Assembly (NCBI RefSeq): GCF_001640805.2
Contig: NC_066838.1
Span: forward strand, 11,867,132-11,931,131
Reading direction: 5' to 3'
DNA length: 64,000 nucleotides
From: Lates calcarifer
Taxonomy: Eukaryota; Chordata; Actinopteri; Centropomidae
The notes beneath the pieces were generated by a model, which was not told the DNA's origin, searched no databases, and saw only the letters and a program-made list of their open reading frames with translations. Within the stretch, counting starts at the first letter, position 1; each line of letters starts with the position of its first letter. Below are positions 24,518 to 37,278 of this stretch, piece after piece. A program made the position numbers and the translations under genes.

Positions 24518-27500
24518 TCATCTATCGGTCCCGGCTCGGCTGGCGCTGTCCTCTTCTCTCTGTGTGGAGGCGTCCTGTCCCGGCAGCAGCCTGTTAGGGG
24601 CGTCACGTGAGTGCTGCGCCTCTGCTCGATACTTGGAGCAGCAGCAGAGCATGGCGCACAGGCGTGTGCGAATTGGCTGAGTAAACAATACGAACATGAT
24701 GCAGTTGGCTGCTCCCTGCGAGGTGTTGCCAATGCCCTGTTGGATCCAAAAAAACGTCTTTGAGATCAGTGTAGCAGTAATAGGTTATTACAGTGGAATA
24801 AAATGTAAGAAAATAGGTTTAAAAATGTAACAAAACCTCTTAAAGAGATATTCAGTATTTGTATTTTACTATAATATTTGTTTTTTTATTGAGAAATAAA
24901 ACATTTTGTCATGAATTATTGCATTATTACGTCAACAAATAAAAATATTTTTCACACTTAAATCAACAATATGAAGTAAACTGTCTGGGAGGTTATCACT
25001 TCATAAAAGTATTGACAAATTTTTCATGCATTTAGAGGGGATGTTTGTACATTTTGAAAAGTTATTGTGCCACTTTTCACACATTGAAAAGTTGGCAGTA
25101 AACACAGGAACTTATCTTGAATGTGTGATGATTCACAGGCTAGACAGCATCCTATCACACCATCTCAATTTTAACAACACATAAACTAAAGATAGCTCAC
25201 GTGTACATCCATACTTCTGTGCTGTCATACACACAAAATGACTCATAAACAACATCTAAAGGAGGAAGGAAACATGAACTGTAGAGTAACATTTGAGATT
25301 AAAGGGGAAAACTGGACGTCAATGTTTTAAAAGAACCTTCATGAATACTCACGTGTAGAGTGACCAACACTGGGTTCTGTCTGACTGGAGAGCCTGCCAG
25401 CAACAGTATGAAGCGCACTGTGCTCCAAATGCGCAGGACAATGAAGATAACAGGAATAAGAGTTAGCTTTCTGTCAGCCATGGAGGAGAAGGAGTGGGAC
25501 GGAGGCCTGTTGGCCAAAATGGGACGGTACTCGGACAGGGCAGCGTGCTGCGTCAGACAGAGCGGACACAACAGATGAAAACATGAAGCGAAAACACCAA
25601 AATACAAATATAATGACCAAGGATAGCAGGTAATTGGAAAATAACATGGCAACTATTTGAAGCAGACCTGCTGCTGCAGGACAGAAAAATGAAAAACTGA
25701 AGATAAAAACAAATGACTGCCACTGGCAAAGAGGCTGAGCTTCTGACCTTTCTTTTAATGTGCTCTTTGTTAGCTTCCTATCTTCAAGAGGTTGTCAAGA
25801 GATTTCAATTAAATTTGCAGATCATGAGTCAATGAACAACTTAATTTTTGATTGAAAATAGTTTTTTTCCCCCAACATTTGTTCAGTTTCCTCATGAAAT
25901 ACTACTTGAATGAAAAGAAAATCTGCATTTGAGTCCTATTATTTCTATGAGTATGTATACTCTGATGGTGATCAAGACCCAAATGGGCTTTTAAACATCA
26001 AATAAATAAATAAATATCAGCTTTTTAAAACAAAGAAACAAAAGAGTTATGCAACGTAAATGTATTGTAGATGTATTAAATATAATTTCTTTAATATAGA
26101 GAATTAAATATGAATATGTTCAATTATTATGTAAATAAGAAAAATTAAACATGGAGGAAGGAAAATAAAATATGCACATGATCCTGTTGTTGCAACTGAT
26201 GCCACAGTAACTAGCAGTGAATTTATTCTGCGGGTAGATAAAAACCGACAGCAGGTCGAAACCTGGTTTGGTCCTCACAGCTATGTGGATGTGCCTCTTG
26301 ATCAGGATGTAGAGGACAGGCAGGGTGAGGTAAGCCAGGAACTCCCAGATCTTCCCAGTCAGCAGCATCCACAGGACCCGGTCAGGAGCATGGATCCTGA
26401 CCCAGCACCAGCCCACCGACACCTCTGACGCGTCGTAGCCAATCTTGTTCATGCACACGGCTGCAATGGTGATGATGAGAGGAACGCCCCAGCTACACAA
26501 AGCAGATGGTTTACAGGATCAAATGTAACTTCCTCAAAAGGTCAACTTCCTGTCTTTTAAACATCCACACGCAGTTTGTATGTAAAAAAATGTTTGGTGG
26601 GTTCCACACACAAATATTGCAAGTGTGACATGTGACACCATGTGATTAGATTACCGTGTGCTTAAGGCTTTTGTGTGTTGCACTGTGCAGAGTTATAAAA
26701 ACAACAAATTGATTTCAGCTCTTTAAGAAGCTGGGTTCATTTTGTTTCCCCCTGAAGCAGTACTTCTCCGCTCAAGACACCATTTTAAAATAATACTATA
26801 TTTTCATGGCTACTCATTATAAATACCACTATGCTCGAGGCCTAGTTGTGTGCATGTGTGTGTGTGTGTGTGTGTGTTCTGTATAGAAGCCTCTATGAAT
26901 GGCTTGGCTGTGTGATCTTCAATTCAATGGGAGCATCTGAGAATTCACAGAAACAAAATTAGGATGACAACCATGGACACTGCAGTGAGGCGTACCCAGG
27001 GGTGAAAATGTTCCTGTGTCCAAAAATAGATCAATTATGCAGCGCTACACCCACAGTGAATCAACGCCCTGCTTACATCCTCACAATCAACAAAGACAGC
27101 TCATTAATGTGCAGGAGGAAAACAGACACAAAGGATGAAACGTATGTGCCAATTCAAAGCATTAAAAGTAAAGTCCAACAGTTTTCTAATTTTAATTCAT
27201 TTATTAAACCCTGTTTGATAAGTTTTTTTTATCCTGAGAAACTCCATCTTAAAGAGTTGTGTGGCTGTGATTTTTTTTATTGTTTTTGTAGTTGGGGTAC
27301 CCCATAACAACTGTACCTAAAAGACATGTTATATAATCCATCAGCTCATCAGTACTGGGTAATAATTGTTTAAAAACGTTTAAAAATAATGAAATTCAAG
27401 ATAATTTTGGGAACAATACAATTCTGTCTAACATTGTGTAGAACATCAGGCATATTTTCAGTGATCAAATCAAATCATTTTGTCGATCTAATCTTTAAAT

Positions 27501-29393
27501 GTAACAAATATAAACTTAAGATGAATATATATTGTCAATGTCAACATTTATGTGCCTTTTAAAAACCTTTGAGTTGATTGATTGGGGAAGATATTTCTGT
27601 TTAAAAACCCTGAAGGCAACAGTGTGACAGCATCTTAATGGGGTGCTCTCAATAATAGGACAAATACAAGAGCAAACAGGATGAAAATGTGACATTGAAA
27701 TAAATATGACATATTCTTTCTGTATTTCAGTTTCATAATTTGTGCTCAGCTACACTAAATGTGAATGTAGTGACACATAGTTACATATGTTGGCTTCAGA
27801 AAGCACTGAGAGCCCTTTTCTTTTTGTTTCGTAGATTTTTAGAATTTTAGATGGATAAAATTACCAATTTTTGCCCATCAATCTACACTCAATAACCATA
27901 TTGTCAAAGTTAGCCTACAAAAGCATTCAGACCCTTTGTTGTGGCGCTCACAATTGTGTTCAGGTGCATGCTGTTTGCCTTAATCACTCTGGAGATGCAT
28001 TCCCCTGTGGCAAACTGAACTGATTGGGCGTAGTTTATAAAAAGGCACAGACACCTGTGTATATGTCAGGACAAAAACTGAGCCGTGAGGTCAGAGGATA
28101 CCTCTCTGTAGGCCTCTGCTGCAATAAAACTGTGGCAACATGCAGATCAGGACAAGGGTATTAAACCATTTCTAAAGCTCTTGACTGTTCCCAGGAGCAC
28201 AGTGGCCTGAATAATTGTGGAAAGAAAGACAATTGAGTTGGCTGTTTGGCCAAATTGAGTAACCGTGCAAGACGGGTCAGGGAGGTGACCAAGAGCCCAA
28301 AGGTCAGTTAAACAGAACTTGCCCTTTGCAAGAGACAGGAGAACCTGCTGGAGTGGACGACCTTCTCATCAGCTCTCCATCAATGGTGGAGAGGCTAGAT
28401 GGGAGGTGTATGACAGCCAGCTCAGAGTTTGACATTTAGAGGAGTCAGGACAGCATAAGGCAAAACTCTCTGGTTTGATGAAACAAAAACTGAACCGTCT
28501 GAGCAGAACTACAAGCAAAAACTGGAAGTAGTGGTAGGAAGTCTGGAAGAAAACAAAACTACTCTGTGGAACAGACAAAATATTCAGAAGATACTGAGGT
28601 GAGAAAAAGCTGTCATACTTCAGTAGTAGCCTTCATACTGCATGATTTTATTCTAAATGTTCATGCAGTGAACATATTCAAAAACATGTGAAAGGTACCA
28701 GGATTTTTTTTTAAAATAAACACTGTTGTCCAAACTGCATGTGCTTTAGAGACGGTCCCTAACTTCAGTTAGTCTTTTCCTCCATGACTTTCAAAGCACT
28801 AAGCTTCAACACCAGCACGTGAGGTAAAAATATCACCTGCGCAGCGTCAGTTAAATTTTCTTATGTAACGCATAACAAATCTGTTGGGGACTGAATTCGC
28901 ACTCAAAATTTATTGAGTCTTAACTTGGCCAACCGTCTGAACATCCATCGACAAACTTATCTTCGCCACAGGTGCAGCCAACACAGAAAAGTAACAATCA
29001 GCTCTCGTTACTCACCTGACGAGGTGGAAAACCCACACCAGCCTGTCGGCGACCCTTTGGCTCGACCTCACGATGAAGACGTACAGGTAAACGGCGATGG
29101 CCACGGTCCAGAAGAAAGAGCTGGTGTTGGCGAAAGTGGATATGGCTCCTTGAACGACGCAGTCCACCGAGTCAGTGTGGAAAAACTCTCCACACCCCGA
29201 AGGCGTAGGAGACGGCAGACAGCCAGTCAGACACCGAGAGGTAGACCAGGAGCTTCCTCGGAGTCGTCCTCAAATCTGACCAGATAATGTAGGTGAGGAT
29301 GATGAGCGACGACCCCACGAACGACAGCGCGCACGAGCACAAAACGACCACCTGCTCGGAGAAGTAAACAACCGTGTGGTTTCCGTCTGCCAT
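24518..29393 (-). CDS. gpr157: GPR157 orphan G-protein-coupled receptor, one-base frameshift in exon 1
   Basis: Seven-helix receptor related to the secretin/cAMP-receptor-like group. Four coding exons in transcript order: 29016-29393, 26279-26492, 25353-25547, 24518-24736. The N-terminus is MADGNHTVVYFSEQ, then helix 1. Hallmarks include 'STFANTSSFFWTVA', 'SWGVPLIITIAAV', 'KIGYDASEVSVGWCW', 'DRVLWMLLTGKIWEFLAYL', 'HAALSEYRPIL', 'FSSMADRKLTLIPVIFIV' and 'GIGNTSQGAANCIMFVLF'. As written, exon 1 hits a stop at 29172-29174 just after 'YAFGVWRVF'. The frame resumes one base off at 'DSVDCVVQG', and exon 1 has 378 bases where the exon 2 phase needs 377. The extra base is probably in the five-A run (plus strand) near 29,180-29,186. 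Without it the length would be 334 residues (human 335), and the other exons are intact. It is either a sequence error or a recent inactivating allele. Intron 1 carries a Tc1/mariner remnant. Confidence 0.92.
26855..26877. repeat. TG microsatellite in gpr157 intron 1
   Basis: A run of about eleven TG units. Confidence 0.9.
27787..28515 (+). mobile_element. Truncated Tc1/mariner-type transposon remnant
   Basis: The left end 'ggcttcagaaagcactgaga' and 'aaagcattcagaccctttgt' match the terminal text of a Tc1-like element abundant in fishes. Transposase-derived fragments follow. Around 28,250-28,310 the plus strand reads as LAKLSNRARR-VREVTKSPK, like the 'LSNRGRRALVREVTKNP' type of N-terminal transposase stretch. 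The copy has many stops and ends abruptly near 28,510, so it is dead and 3'-truncated. It is in gpr157 intron 1, opposite in orientation to the gene. Confidence 0.7.
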
Positions 29394-32255
29394 CGTTTGG
29401 TGTGTTTAAATACGAGCTGCTGTCACCTCATGAACACGGTTATCTCATGTGAAAGGTGTCACAGTGTTTGCAAACACTCTCCCTCCGAGCAGACTACTCT
29501 ATCATGTTGCACCTTGTAGTCCCTCCGCGCTGTTTCCCTGTAAACCCAGGCGACATTTAAAACAGAGCCGAGCCATGTGACTGAACAAACTTACTTTACA
29601 GCTTTTAAAGCAGCCAAACAAAACTTTTCTAGCAGGATTTAACCCCTCCCTCTCTACCTCCTCCTCGCGCTTCCTCACTTCTCTCTCCTCGAGGCACCAA
29701 CCCGGAACACAAAGCAGAAGTCAGTCAGCTGGTAGTGGGCAGACTCGTATAGGTCTATTTTTGGTTCTAATGGTCATTACTGGTGTGACCTTAGTAATAT
29801 TATTGCATCAGGGTTTGTCATGTCATGTGACAGCATGTTAAAATATTTCATTCCAGACGTGGTATATGTATAAGAAATGATCCTGCAATGCACATAAACA
29901 CTGAGCTAGATCATTTAGCTGTGACGAATAGAATACCACACCTGATATTATTATTGTTTTAACTTAATTACCACATGTGAAAAATGTGCCCTTGCATCTT
30001 AATAAAATCAGGCCCACCTCTTGTTAAAGCTTGCTTGAACGATACAGTTTCTTTACATTGGAATTTTCAGATAGTATGGTAAAACAAAATAGTAATAATA
30101 ATAGTTGAAGGTACAAAATAATCACAACACAAACAGAATCAGAGAGTACATAAAGCTAAGATAGTTAAATGATAAAAGAATCACTTAAGAGGATATTCGC
30201 ACAGGCCCCGATAGCAACAAAAGAATATTAAATCTTAGCAGCAGTGGAAAGATTTTTATTGTTTACTGATGCATAAACTAGACAATTGAGTGGTAGTGAT
30301 CTGAAAAATATTATGTCCAGGACTGTTGCCAACAAATTGTTTTATTTAATTCACTCTTCTTCTTTTTAATAAAATGTTGTGAAAGTGAAAGGCAGCCTTT
30401 AAATTTTCTCAGAACCCAAGGCAACCTACACTCCACAAATCTCAAAGAATAAAATCTGTAATTGTGTAACACAGATAAAGTGACAAATCCTCCAGTTTGA
30501 CTGGGATGAATGATCAAGAATAAAATTGTAGCTATTTAATTTAGAATGAAATGACTAATCATCTCAGCACCAGCTAATTTACTGTATGAACATCATTAAG
30601 GTCTCCCACTGAACATATATCCTCCAGCCCTGTGTTGTATTACTAACTGGTGAATATACTGAACTAATGGATTTAAACTGTTGGAAAACAGCAGTACGTA
30701 TTTAGATTTTAAAAGGCATTTCACAGTAACACATTGCATCTGCTCATTCAGCTTTCTACTGTAGGACTGAGACAGTTGCCCTCAGTGCACAGGGACCGTC
30801 TCAGCATTCTGAAGTAATTAAAGAATTTTAAAATGAAAAACGCCCGTTTAATTTACATTTTCAGCTGATGGTTACATTTTGCCTCAAAGTAAATTTCCTT
30901 GTTTTCCAACAGTTGATTGAGCTCACAGGCCTCCCATAATAATAAGTAAACATTTGTGACATTTTTGAGTAATGAGGAATGTCTGCCGCGCTTTGTGTCG
31001 AGCAGCTGTTAATACTTGGGCGGCCTTGTAATCGTGGTTCACCAAAGAGCTGAAGTGTAGGAAGATTTAAAGCTGTAGAGCGGCGACCTTGTGTGAGAGC
31101 AGGACTTTACTGCTTCTGCACTGCTGCAGCCCAGAAAAACTGCAACCCCCCCCTTTTTTTTTTTTTTTACTGTTTACAGCAGTGCAGTGGCACGCTGGTG
31201 TTTTTCCTGCAGTCCTGCTGCAAACACATCAGGATCACACATAACAACAATCAGTTTTACAACACTTACATAGAGGGTTAACAATAAATCAGCAAAAGAT
31301 TCAGTTGACAAAATATGTTTTTTGGATCTTAAATGAGGATTCATACATTCAGCGGCATTTGTGTTTGTTGTGTGTGTGAGAGAGAGAGAGATAGAGAAAA
31401 CCTAAATTAGTGTGCACCTGGCATCCAGGCCACTCTTGCTCATCTGCACTCATTAGGTCTGCTGTGTTCGCATGGCAACATAATTTTTTCAAGGGTCTCA
31501 AAGAGCTTTTACACAAAGTGCAAAGTGGTTTACACAACACAAGTTTTCCATAATTACTAAATGCATGTGTGCTGTGAAAACAAACAAGGCAAATGAATAA
31601 AACAGTCGTTATGTAACTTTTATTTACCCCCTCCTCTTTCTTTTTAACAGTTTTAATTTATGACATGAAGAAATTATTAGGCTGCAGCTGATAAATTAGA
31701 AATTAACCATATTCAGTATTAATGCGTTAGCAACCAGAGAAAACGCTTAAAGCGAAAATAAATTCATACATAAGAGCAACATGCATTTGCAACTGAAAAA
31801 TAAAAAATCTCAAATTATGGTAAGCCAAGCTATATTTTCTGAGTGAAAGGGTCTGTGTCATTGGGGAGGGGAGAAAAATACAATGTAGGTTTTTACAGAT
31901 TGCTGCAGTGTCTGATGAACAGAGGCATGCTGGGGGGTTGCTTTCAGTCACAAGATGGCAGCAGAGGATCATAAAAGTATAAAACAAAGTGTAGAAGTTT
32001 GATGCTTTGATCCAACTGTAAATATTGTAGAAGCTGTAAACACAAAGGGCCATGCTCTCAGTCCATCTATCTTCAATTAACTCTGTATCGGGTCCTCAGC
32101 TCTTGTTAATTTCTACAGTGTCGGCACACATGTAAAAACTTACAGTAGCAGCAGGATCCTTGTTTGCTACAACGCTGGTTTGCATTTTTTTTTCTCATCC
32201 TCCTCCCTCTGGTTTTCTTCTCCTCCCAGCGACGGCTGCGATCCCAGGGCTTCTT
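29394..32255. other. gpr157 upstream region and gpr157-mir-34a intergenic sequence
   Basis: The first 300 bases upstream of the gpr157 start codon, with pyrimidine-rich 'ccctccctctctacctcctc' near 29,645-29,665, are the likely promoter; no TATA box was identified. The remainder is AT-rich with no recognised exon. A C and T run occurs at 31,147-31,169. Confidence 0.5.
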
Positions 32256-32352
32256 ATTGCGAAGAATTTCTGCGGCAGTATACTTGCTGATTGCTTCGTT
32301 CTCACTCCTCACAACAACCAGCTAAGACACTGCCAGAGAAACACCCACAGCA
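32256..32352 (-). ncRNA. mir34a: microRNA precursor mir-34a
   Basis: On the minus strand, the 22-nt miR-34a-5p sequence occupies 32314-32335 and matches the vertebrate mature sequence exactly as recalled. The seed is ggcagtg. After a loop of about 20 nt, the 3p arm 'caatcagcaagtatactgcc' plus two bases follows at 32272-32293 and pairs back on the 5p arm. The 5' flank 'gctgtgggtgtttctc' resembles the human stem base. The microRNA acts in Argonaute complexes and is a classical p53-induced repressor of cell-cycle and anti-apoptotic genes. Its place between gpr157 and spsb1 matches human. The precursor borders are estimated. Confidence 0.95.
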
Positions 32353-33810
32353 CCCGCGTCCGACGGAGCCGTCCTTCCTCTCTCTCTCCCTCTCTCTCCC
32401 CTGCTCCCCCACCCCACCGCTACCCGCACCTGGCAGGATCCTGACTGGTCTTTTGTCGTGCACTTCCACCTGTGAGTCTGGCACTACGGACGTTCTCACT
32501 TTTTCGTGCCCAGCATTGTGTTGGTGGTGGTGGTTGTTGGAAGGCAACGGCCTCACACTGAAAGCCCCTGAGGAGTGGTGTGGTCCTATGCCAACAGCCA
32601 GAAGCTCTACAAGAGAAGTGGGAAATAATGATTGAGTAACAACTGGTTCTTGGAATCAGCCTAATCTGACCAGACAAACTTCCATGTAAACTTAAAAATA
32701 AATCTTCGAAATCTTAAATTAAGATTTTATCAGGAACTCTGCCCCGCCTTCCTCAGCTTTATATAACTGTGATGCATTGATGAGTGTACGCTCCGCTGAC
32801 CAAAGTGACCCAAAGCTTGTTCCCAAACAGATCCTTGATACTCTCCTAGCCTTTTGTGCAGCATCACTTTAAGTGCACACAACTTGGCCAAACACAAACA
32901 CCCCCGAACTAAGAATAGACTCACCGTGACTCATGATTTTGCAACAAAAAGCTCAGTTTGATTTAGCTCTCATCTATTTGTGTGTGTCTCTCTGTCCACA
33001 TGAGCACCATATAATGCCAGTTCCTGTGTGTGTTTATGTTCCTGAGGGACAACAACTAAAAACTCCCCACTACCCCCCCACCATCCTCCTCCTCTTCCTC
33101 GCTATCACTTGCTCTTGCTCGCTGCAGTGCTATTTTGAGCCCGGGTTGACCATTCCATACTGTCCTCTCCCTGTGGACTCCGCTTTGCTGACAGGACAAC
33201 ATGGATACTAGAGAGCGATCTGCAGTCACCAGCAAATGAGGGAACAGAGGGAATTATGAAGGAGATAGAGAGGTGTCAGGAGGGATGTTTGGAAAACGTA
33301 CAGTTGGCCGAATGTCCTCCGTCTGGTGTAGCTTTACTGTCGAAATCTGCACCGAGGCTATTTGTGGCCCTCCATGTACTACTACTTTTGCTGTATTTTA
33401 TGACGCATTTTTTTTTTGGTTGTATAACTGGAAATTCCTCGCTCACTTGGTGGTTAGAGCATTTTGACCTTATCTGATGTCAAAGAAAAAATTGTGAACT
33501 TCTAAGAAATGTGTTTTGGCGCCACTGATGCTAACACTAAATGTTTGTTTGTCTGACACACTTGGATACAAGTGATGTCCACAGACAAACAAAGAGACAC
33601 CTCTATGACCTGCTTTCAGCTGCCAAACAGCTGTGTCCGTGTCTCTTTGTGGCGAGCCGGGACTGCTGCCTTCACTGAGCACATGATGACAGGAATTCCT
33701 TCCTGCTCAGGGCTTGATGTAATCCCTAATACAGGATTGAGGAATGCCAGTGAAAACAACACCCAGTTTGCTAAATGTGTGAGCGGCTGCCTCACTGCTT
33801 CACACAGCAA

Positions 33811-33878
33811 ACGGCGGCAGCAGCAGCAGCAGCAGCAGCAGGAGAAGGAGGAGGAGGAGAAGGAGGAGGAGGAGCAGT
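33811..33878. repeat. CAG/GCA run followed by GAG-rich run
   Basis: About eight CAG units (33,815-33,841) run into GGA/GAG units ending near 33,878. The short open frames here reflect the triplet composition and show no protein family. Confidence 0.85.
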
Positions 33879-34210
33879 GACGAGCCACTCACAAAACTGT
33901 CCACAAATATGTTTCAGGCCTCAGGCTGGGTTCAGCTTTACAGATAGATTTCTTCCTGTCCTAAAAAATGATGTGGGGTGGTGTGAAGTGTAGATGAATA
34001 TTTCACAAATTATTTTGGTAATGGACCTAGAGAAACATATCTTGAGGTTAAAAGTCATGGTAGTTCATTTAGACAGTTCTTTCCAGTTACACTCATATGA
34101 CGTAGATACAGAATGAAATTACACATACAAATATAAAAGTAGCTTGTGCTGGGTTACTGACCCAAATATGATTATGAGCCATAGAGATACCCTGATAAAA
34201 CTACATGATT

Positions 34211-34480
34211 AGGGCGACAACTAATGATTAATGTCATTATTGATTGATCTGCTTTTTTGGTCAAAAATTTGCATAAACATCAGAAAATAGTAACACATGG
34301 TCCTCATTGGTCCAAAGAGTCCAAATCATTCAATTCACATAATACAAAGATAAAGACTCACAATTAAGAGGCTGGAACTAGGAAATATTTTGCTTGAAAA
34401 ATGATTTAAAGAATTAAGCAATTATTAAAATAGTTTCTAATTAATTTTCTGTGGATTGACAAACCAAATAATGAACTGTT
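34211..34480 (+). repeat. 'agggctgcaactaatgatt' element, copy 1
   Basis: The copy starts 'agggcgacaactaatgatta', contains 'cagaaaatagt', 'agaggctggaactaggaa' and 'caattattaaaatagttt', and fades near 34,480. It belongs to a very common teleost non-autonomous repeat, possibly hAT-derived. Other copies here are at 34,922, 48,770 (inverted) and 52,049. Confidence 0.65.
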
Positions 34481-34921
34481 TCCACTCTAAACATGATCAA
34501 AGTGATGGTATCTTTAATATCTGAAATTACACTTTACAGATCCCAAACAATAATATACAATGGAAAGCCTCGTCTTTGTCAGATTTCAAAAGTGGCACCA
34601 AATATTAACATCATCTTTGATCTGATATTTCCTATTTTCCTGATTTATGTCATACTTTAGTTCATTTCTATCATTAAAATTATTCATATATTTATTACAG
34701 TTATTCTAAGATGCCACTGAACACTAATGCATTTAAGAATCTTGGCTTATGTTATCAGAAGACTTGTACGAGAGCAAAGCAAGGGATCATCTCAGTTGTT
34801 GTACTGAGCAACAATCAGGTAACCCACTATAAGGGTCAGTGAACCTTTAGCCATATCAGCCTCTGGTCAAAATCATGTACACACACATTGTGCAGCCACT
34901 AAAATCATCTTGACTTTGTAC

Positions 34922-35215
34922 AGTTATTTTAATTATTGATTAATCTGCCAATTATTTTTTAATTTAATTTAGTCTAGAAAATCTATCATAACAATCATAA
35001 CTTCAAATATCCAAATGTGACGTCTTCAAGTTTTATTCATTTAAAAAACCAAATACCCCAAAATATATAGTTGATATATGAATGATATATGAAAGAGAAA
35101 AACAGGTGAGGTATCAGAGAATATCTGATTTTTTTCTCAATTTTTGCTTTTGGTAATTAAGGTGTTAATTATTTGTGCAGATTGATTGATGGACTAATTG
35201 TTTCAGTTATAAATA
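34922..35215 (+). repeat. 'agggctgcaactaatgatt' element, copy 2
   Basis: It has 'ttattgattaatctgccaat' at the left, 'tatccaaatgtgacgtcttc' inside, and a decayed right end near 'gactaattgtttcagtta'. It lies about 440 bp from copy 1 in the same orientation. Confidence 0.55.
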
Positions 35216-37072
35216 TTAGTACATGTTTTAGTGTGTTAGAGGTTTAACGTCAACAGAGCGAGATGTAACAGTTCACATAACACACACTGTGTCTCAGACT
35301 ATGGAGCTCTGCTGCTACAGCAGCACCTTCATTTGTCTACAGTTCATGACATGTTCAACCTATAGATAACGCTTCTCCTCAGCAACTGTGTAGAGTTCCC
35401 ATCACATCACCCAATCACCCACATACACAGTATACAACCCAACCCCAGACCCACCTACACTTCCTGAGTATGTTTTATGGCTCAGCTGTCAGGCCTCAGA
35501 TGGTAGAAAACTCACCCTGCCATCCAACATCACCAACCCTGCACACTTCACTCCACGTCCTCAGCCCCTCCTTGCTCCTCTCCGCTGTGCATTTCTTGGT
35601 TGTTCTAGTGTCAGCTAACAACGCTGAAGCAGTCACGCTTCCCTGCTCCGGTCCCATTCCACAGACCTAATCATCTTATAGCTAACAATGTATTTACTGT
35701 AGAGCCATGTTTCTTACGCATGACACACACACACACTGATGGCATGTCTGGCGCTGGAGCTTAGCCTCTGCTGAGGTTTATGTACCACAAGTATGTATGT
35801 TAATTTTGTGTTGTAGATGTTTTAATTTCAAATTAGCAACTCAAAGACATTGGAAAACACTTGAAGCATTTTAGCTCGATGGAAAATAATTCAAAGAGGT
35901 AAAATCCAGATGACGACATTTATTCTCTTCCTTTTTAAAAACTTAAAAAAACATTTTGGAGCGTGTTTAATCAGTATTCATTTGTCAGTATTGCATGTCA
36001 AACTGCTGTGTGTTAATAATTCAGTGGATTTACGTGCATTACCCCCTGGTTAGGGGGACAGAGTTGCCCCAGTAACTATCTGCTTGCTCGGCCACACACA
36101 AGTAAAACACACAGATCGTAGTGCACAGGACACTAAATGATTATCATCTGACTCACTTGAGTGATTAATTTGTCAATTTGTGTTTTGACAAGCCCACCTG
36201 AGTTTTTACTGTAGAGCTAATCAGTAACATGTTGAGATTATGTGTCCCAACGTGGACAGTCTGGTACAGTTAAAGTTTATCTGCTTTTCTGTGTACAGTG
36301 TGTGTAATCTAATGACACTTCCTGTCGACAAACATTGATGACGCTTCTCTTTTCAGACTTATGTGAATCTTATGTCACACCAGCAGTCACGTCTACATGT
36401 CGCTTTAAGGGCAGAAACTCAATCAGCTGTCTCTCTCCTTTATTTAACCAGATACAAATCAGTTAAGAGAAATGAGGAACTCTGAACTCTTTATCTCCGC
36501 GTTTTAGGAAGAAGGCGGCGGCCTGCTGAGTCCCCTTATGGAAACTGGCTTTCATTCAGAAAACAATAACAAAATCAGCAGTATCCCTCTCTGTGAGGAT
36601 CAAACTGTGGTCAGACAATGATGGTTGAGTCTCCTCGGACTTGTGAAAAGGGTCAGTGGTGGTGCTCTGTCTGTGTGGAGGTTACTGTGCCACTGTGTGA
36701 CTGGTAACTGTGTGTTGGGAGTGTATCAGAGTTCTCTGCATTCAGTAACCTTTTGTTTAGTTACCATGGCATCGAGTTAGCATCAAGACTTGGCTTGGAC
36801 TCTTTCACAACGCTGAGAGCTGTGCGCTTCAAATTAACATGTTCTCATTTATACTTCAATCAACTTACAGGCCTTATTAAGCTGATCTGAAGGCCTCATT
36901 CTAGCTTCTTTTGATTTCCCCACACTAATTAGTGTTTCTCAAGTTTTACTCAAAGTGGAGGTGTGCTGTTACTCCTCTTTGCAATGACAATTAACTCTAG
37001 ACTTTCACAGATGTGCTCAGTTGTAATATTATGTGTCAGAGGCTTTTATTCACACACAGTTTTGACACTCAC

Positions 37073-37278
37073 CAAGCAGCGCGACAGCAGTGGCGCTCCT
37101 CCATCCGAGCTTGTCCCCCAGCGAGTGCACTCTGGTATTGACATCAACACAGGAGTCTGTCCACGGGTTTGCTGCAGGGCTCTCCCATGCCTGTGTGGGT
37201 CACTTCACTCTGGCAAACTGTTGACCAAGTGTCTCTTCTCCCTCTCCCTCTCTCTCTCTCTGCCTCACTCAGGCAGCA
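37073..37278 (-). promoter_or_regulatory. Candidate first exon and promoter of the mir-34a primary transcript
   Basis: On the minus strand, a GC-richer stretch ends at 37073 in a consensus splice donor (TTG then GTGAGT), pointing toward the mir-34a hairpin about 4.7 kb downstream. It contains a perfect p53 half-site (ggacaagctc, 37107-37116), and a near-complete p53 element lies immediately 5' of it. Open frames inside are short and match no family, so it is more likely non-coding. Transcription start and exon 5' border are not determined. Confidence 0.45.

Larger units (their letters stand above)
32353..37072. other. Interval between the mir-34a hairpin and its candidate promoter
   Basis: No coding exon was recognised. 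If the promoter at 37.1-37.3 kb is right, this is an intron of the mir-34a primary transcript. It holds two MITE-like repeats (34.2 and 34.9 kb) and a CAG/GAG run at 33.8 kb. Confidence 0.5.

Noticed and set aside
28913..29287. 124-codon open frame on the plus strand
   Set aside because: It overlaps gpr157 exon 1 in antisense and has no family text; the GPCR frame explains the sequence.
37073..37230. Coding exon on the minus strand reading 'VNTRVHSLGDKLGWRSATA'
   Set aside because: The frame is open for only about 50 codons after a stop, has no good acceptor and matches no remembered family. A non-coding first exon is simpler.
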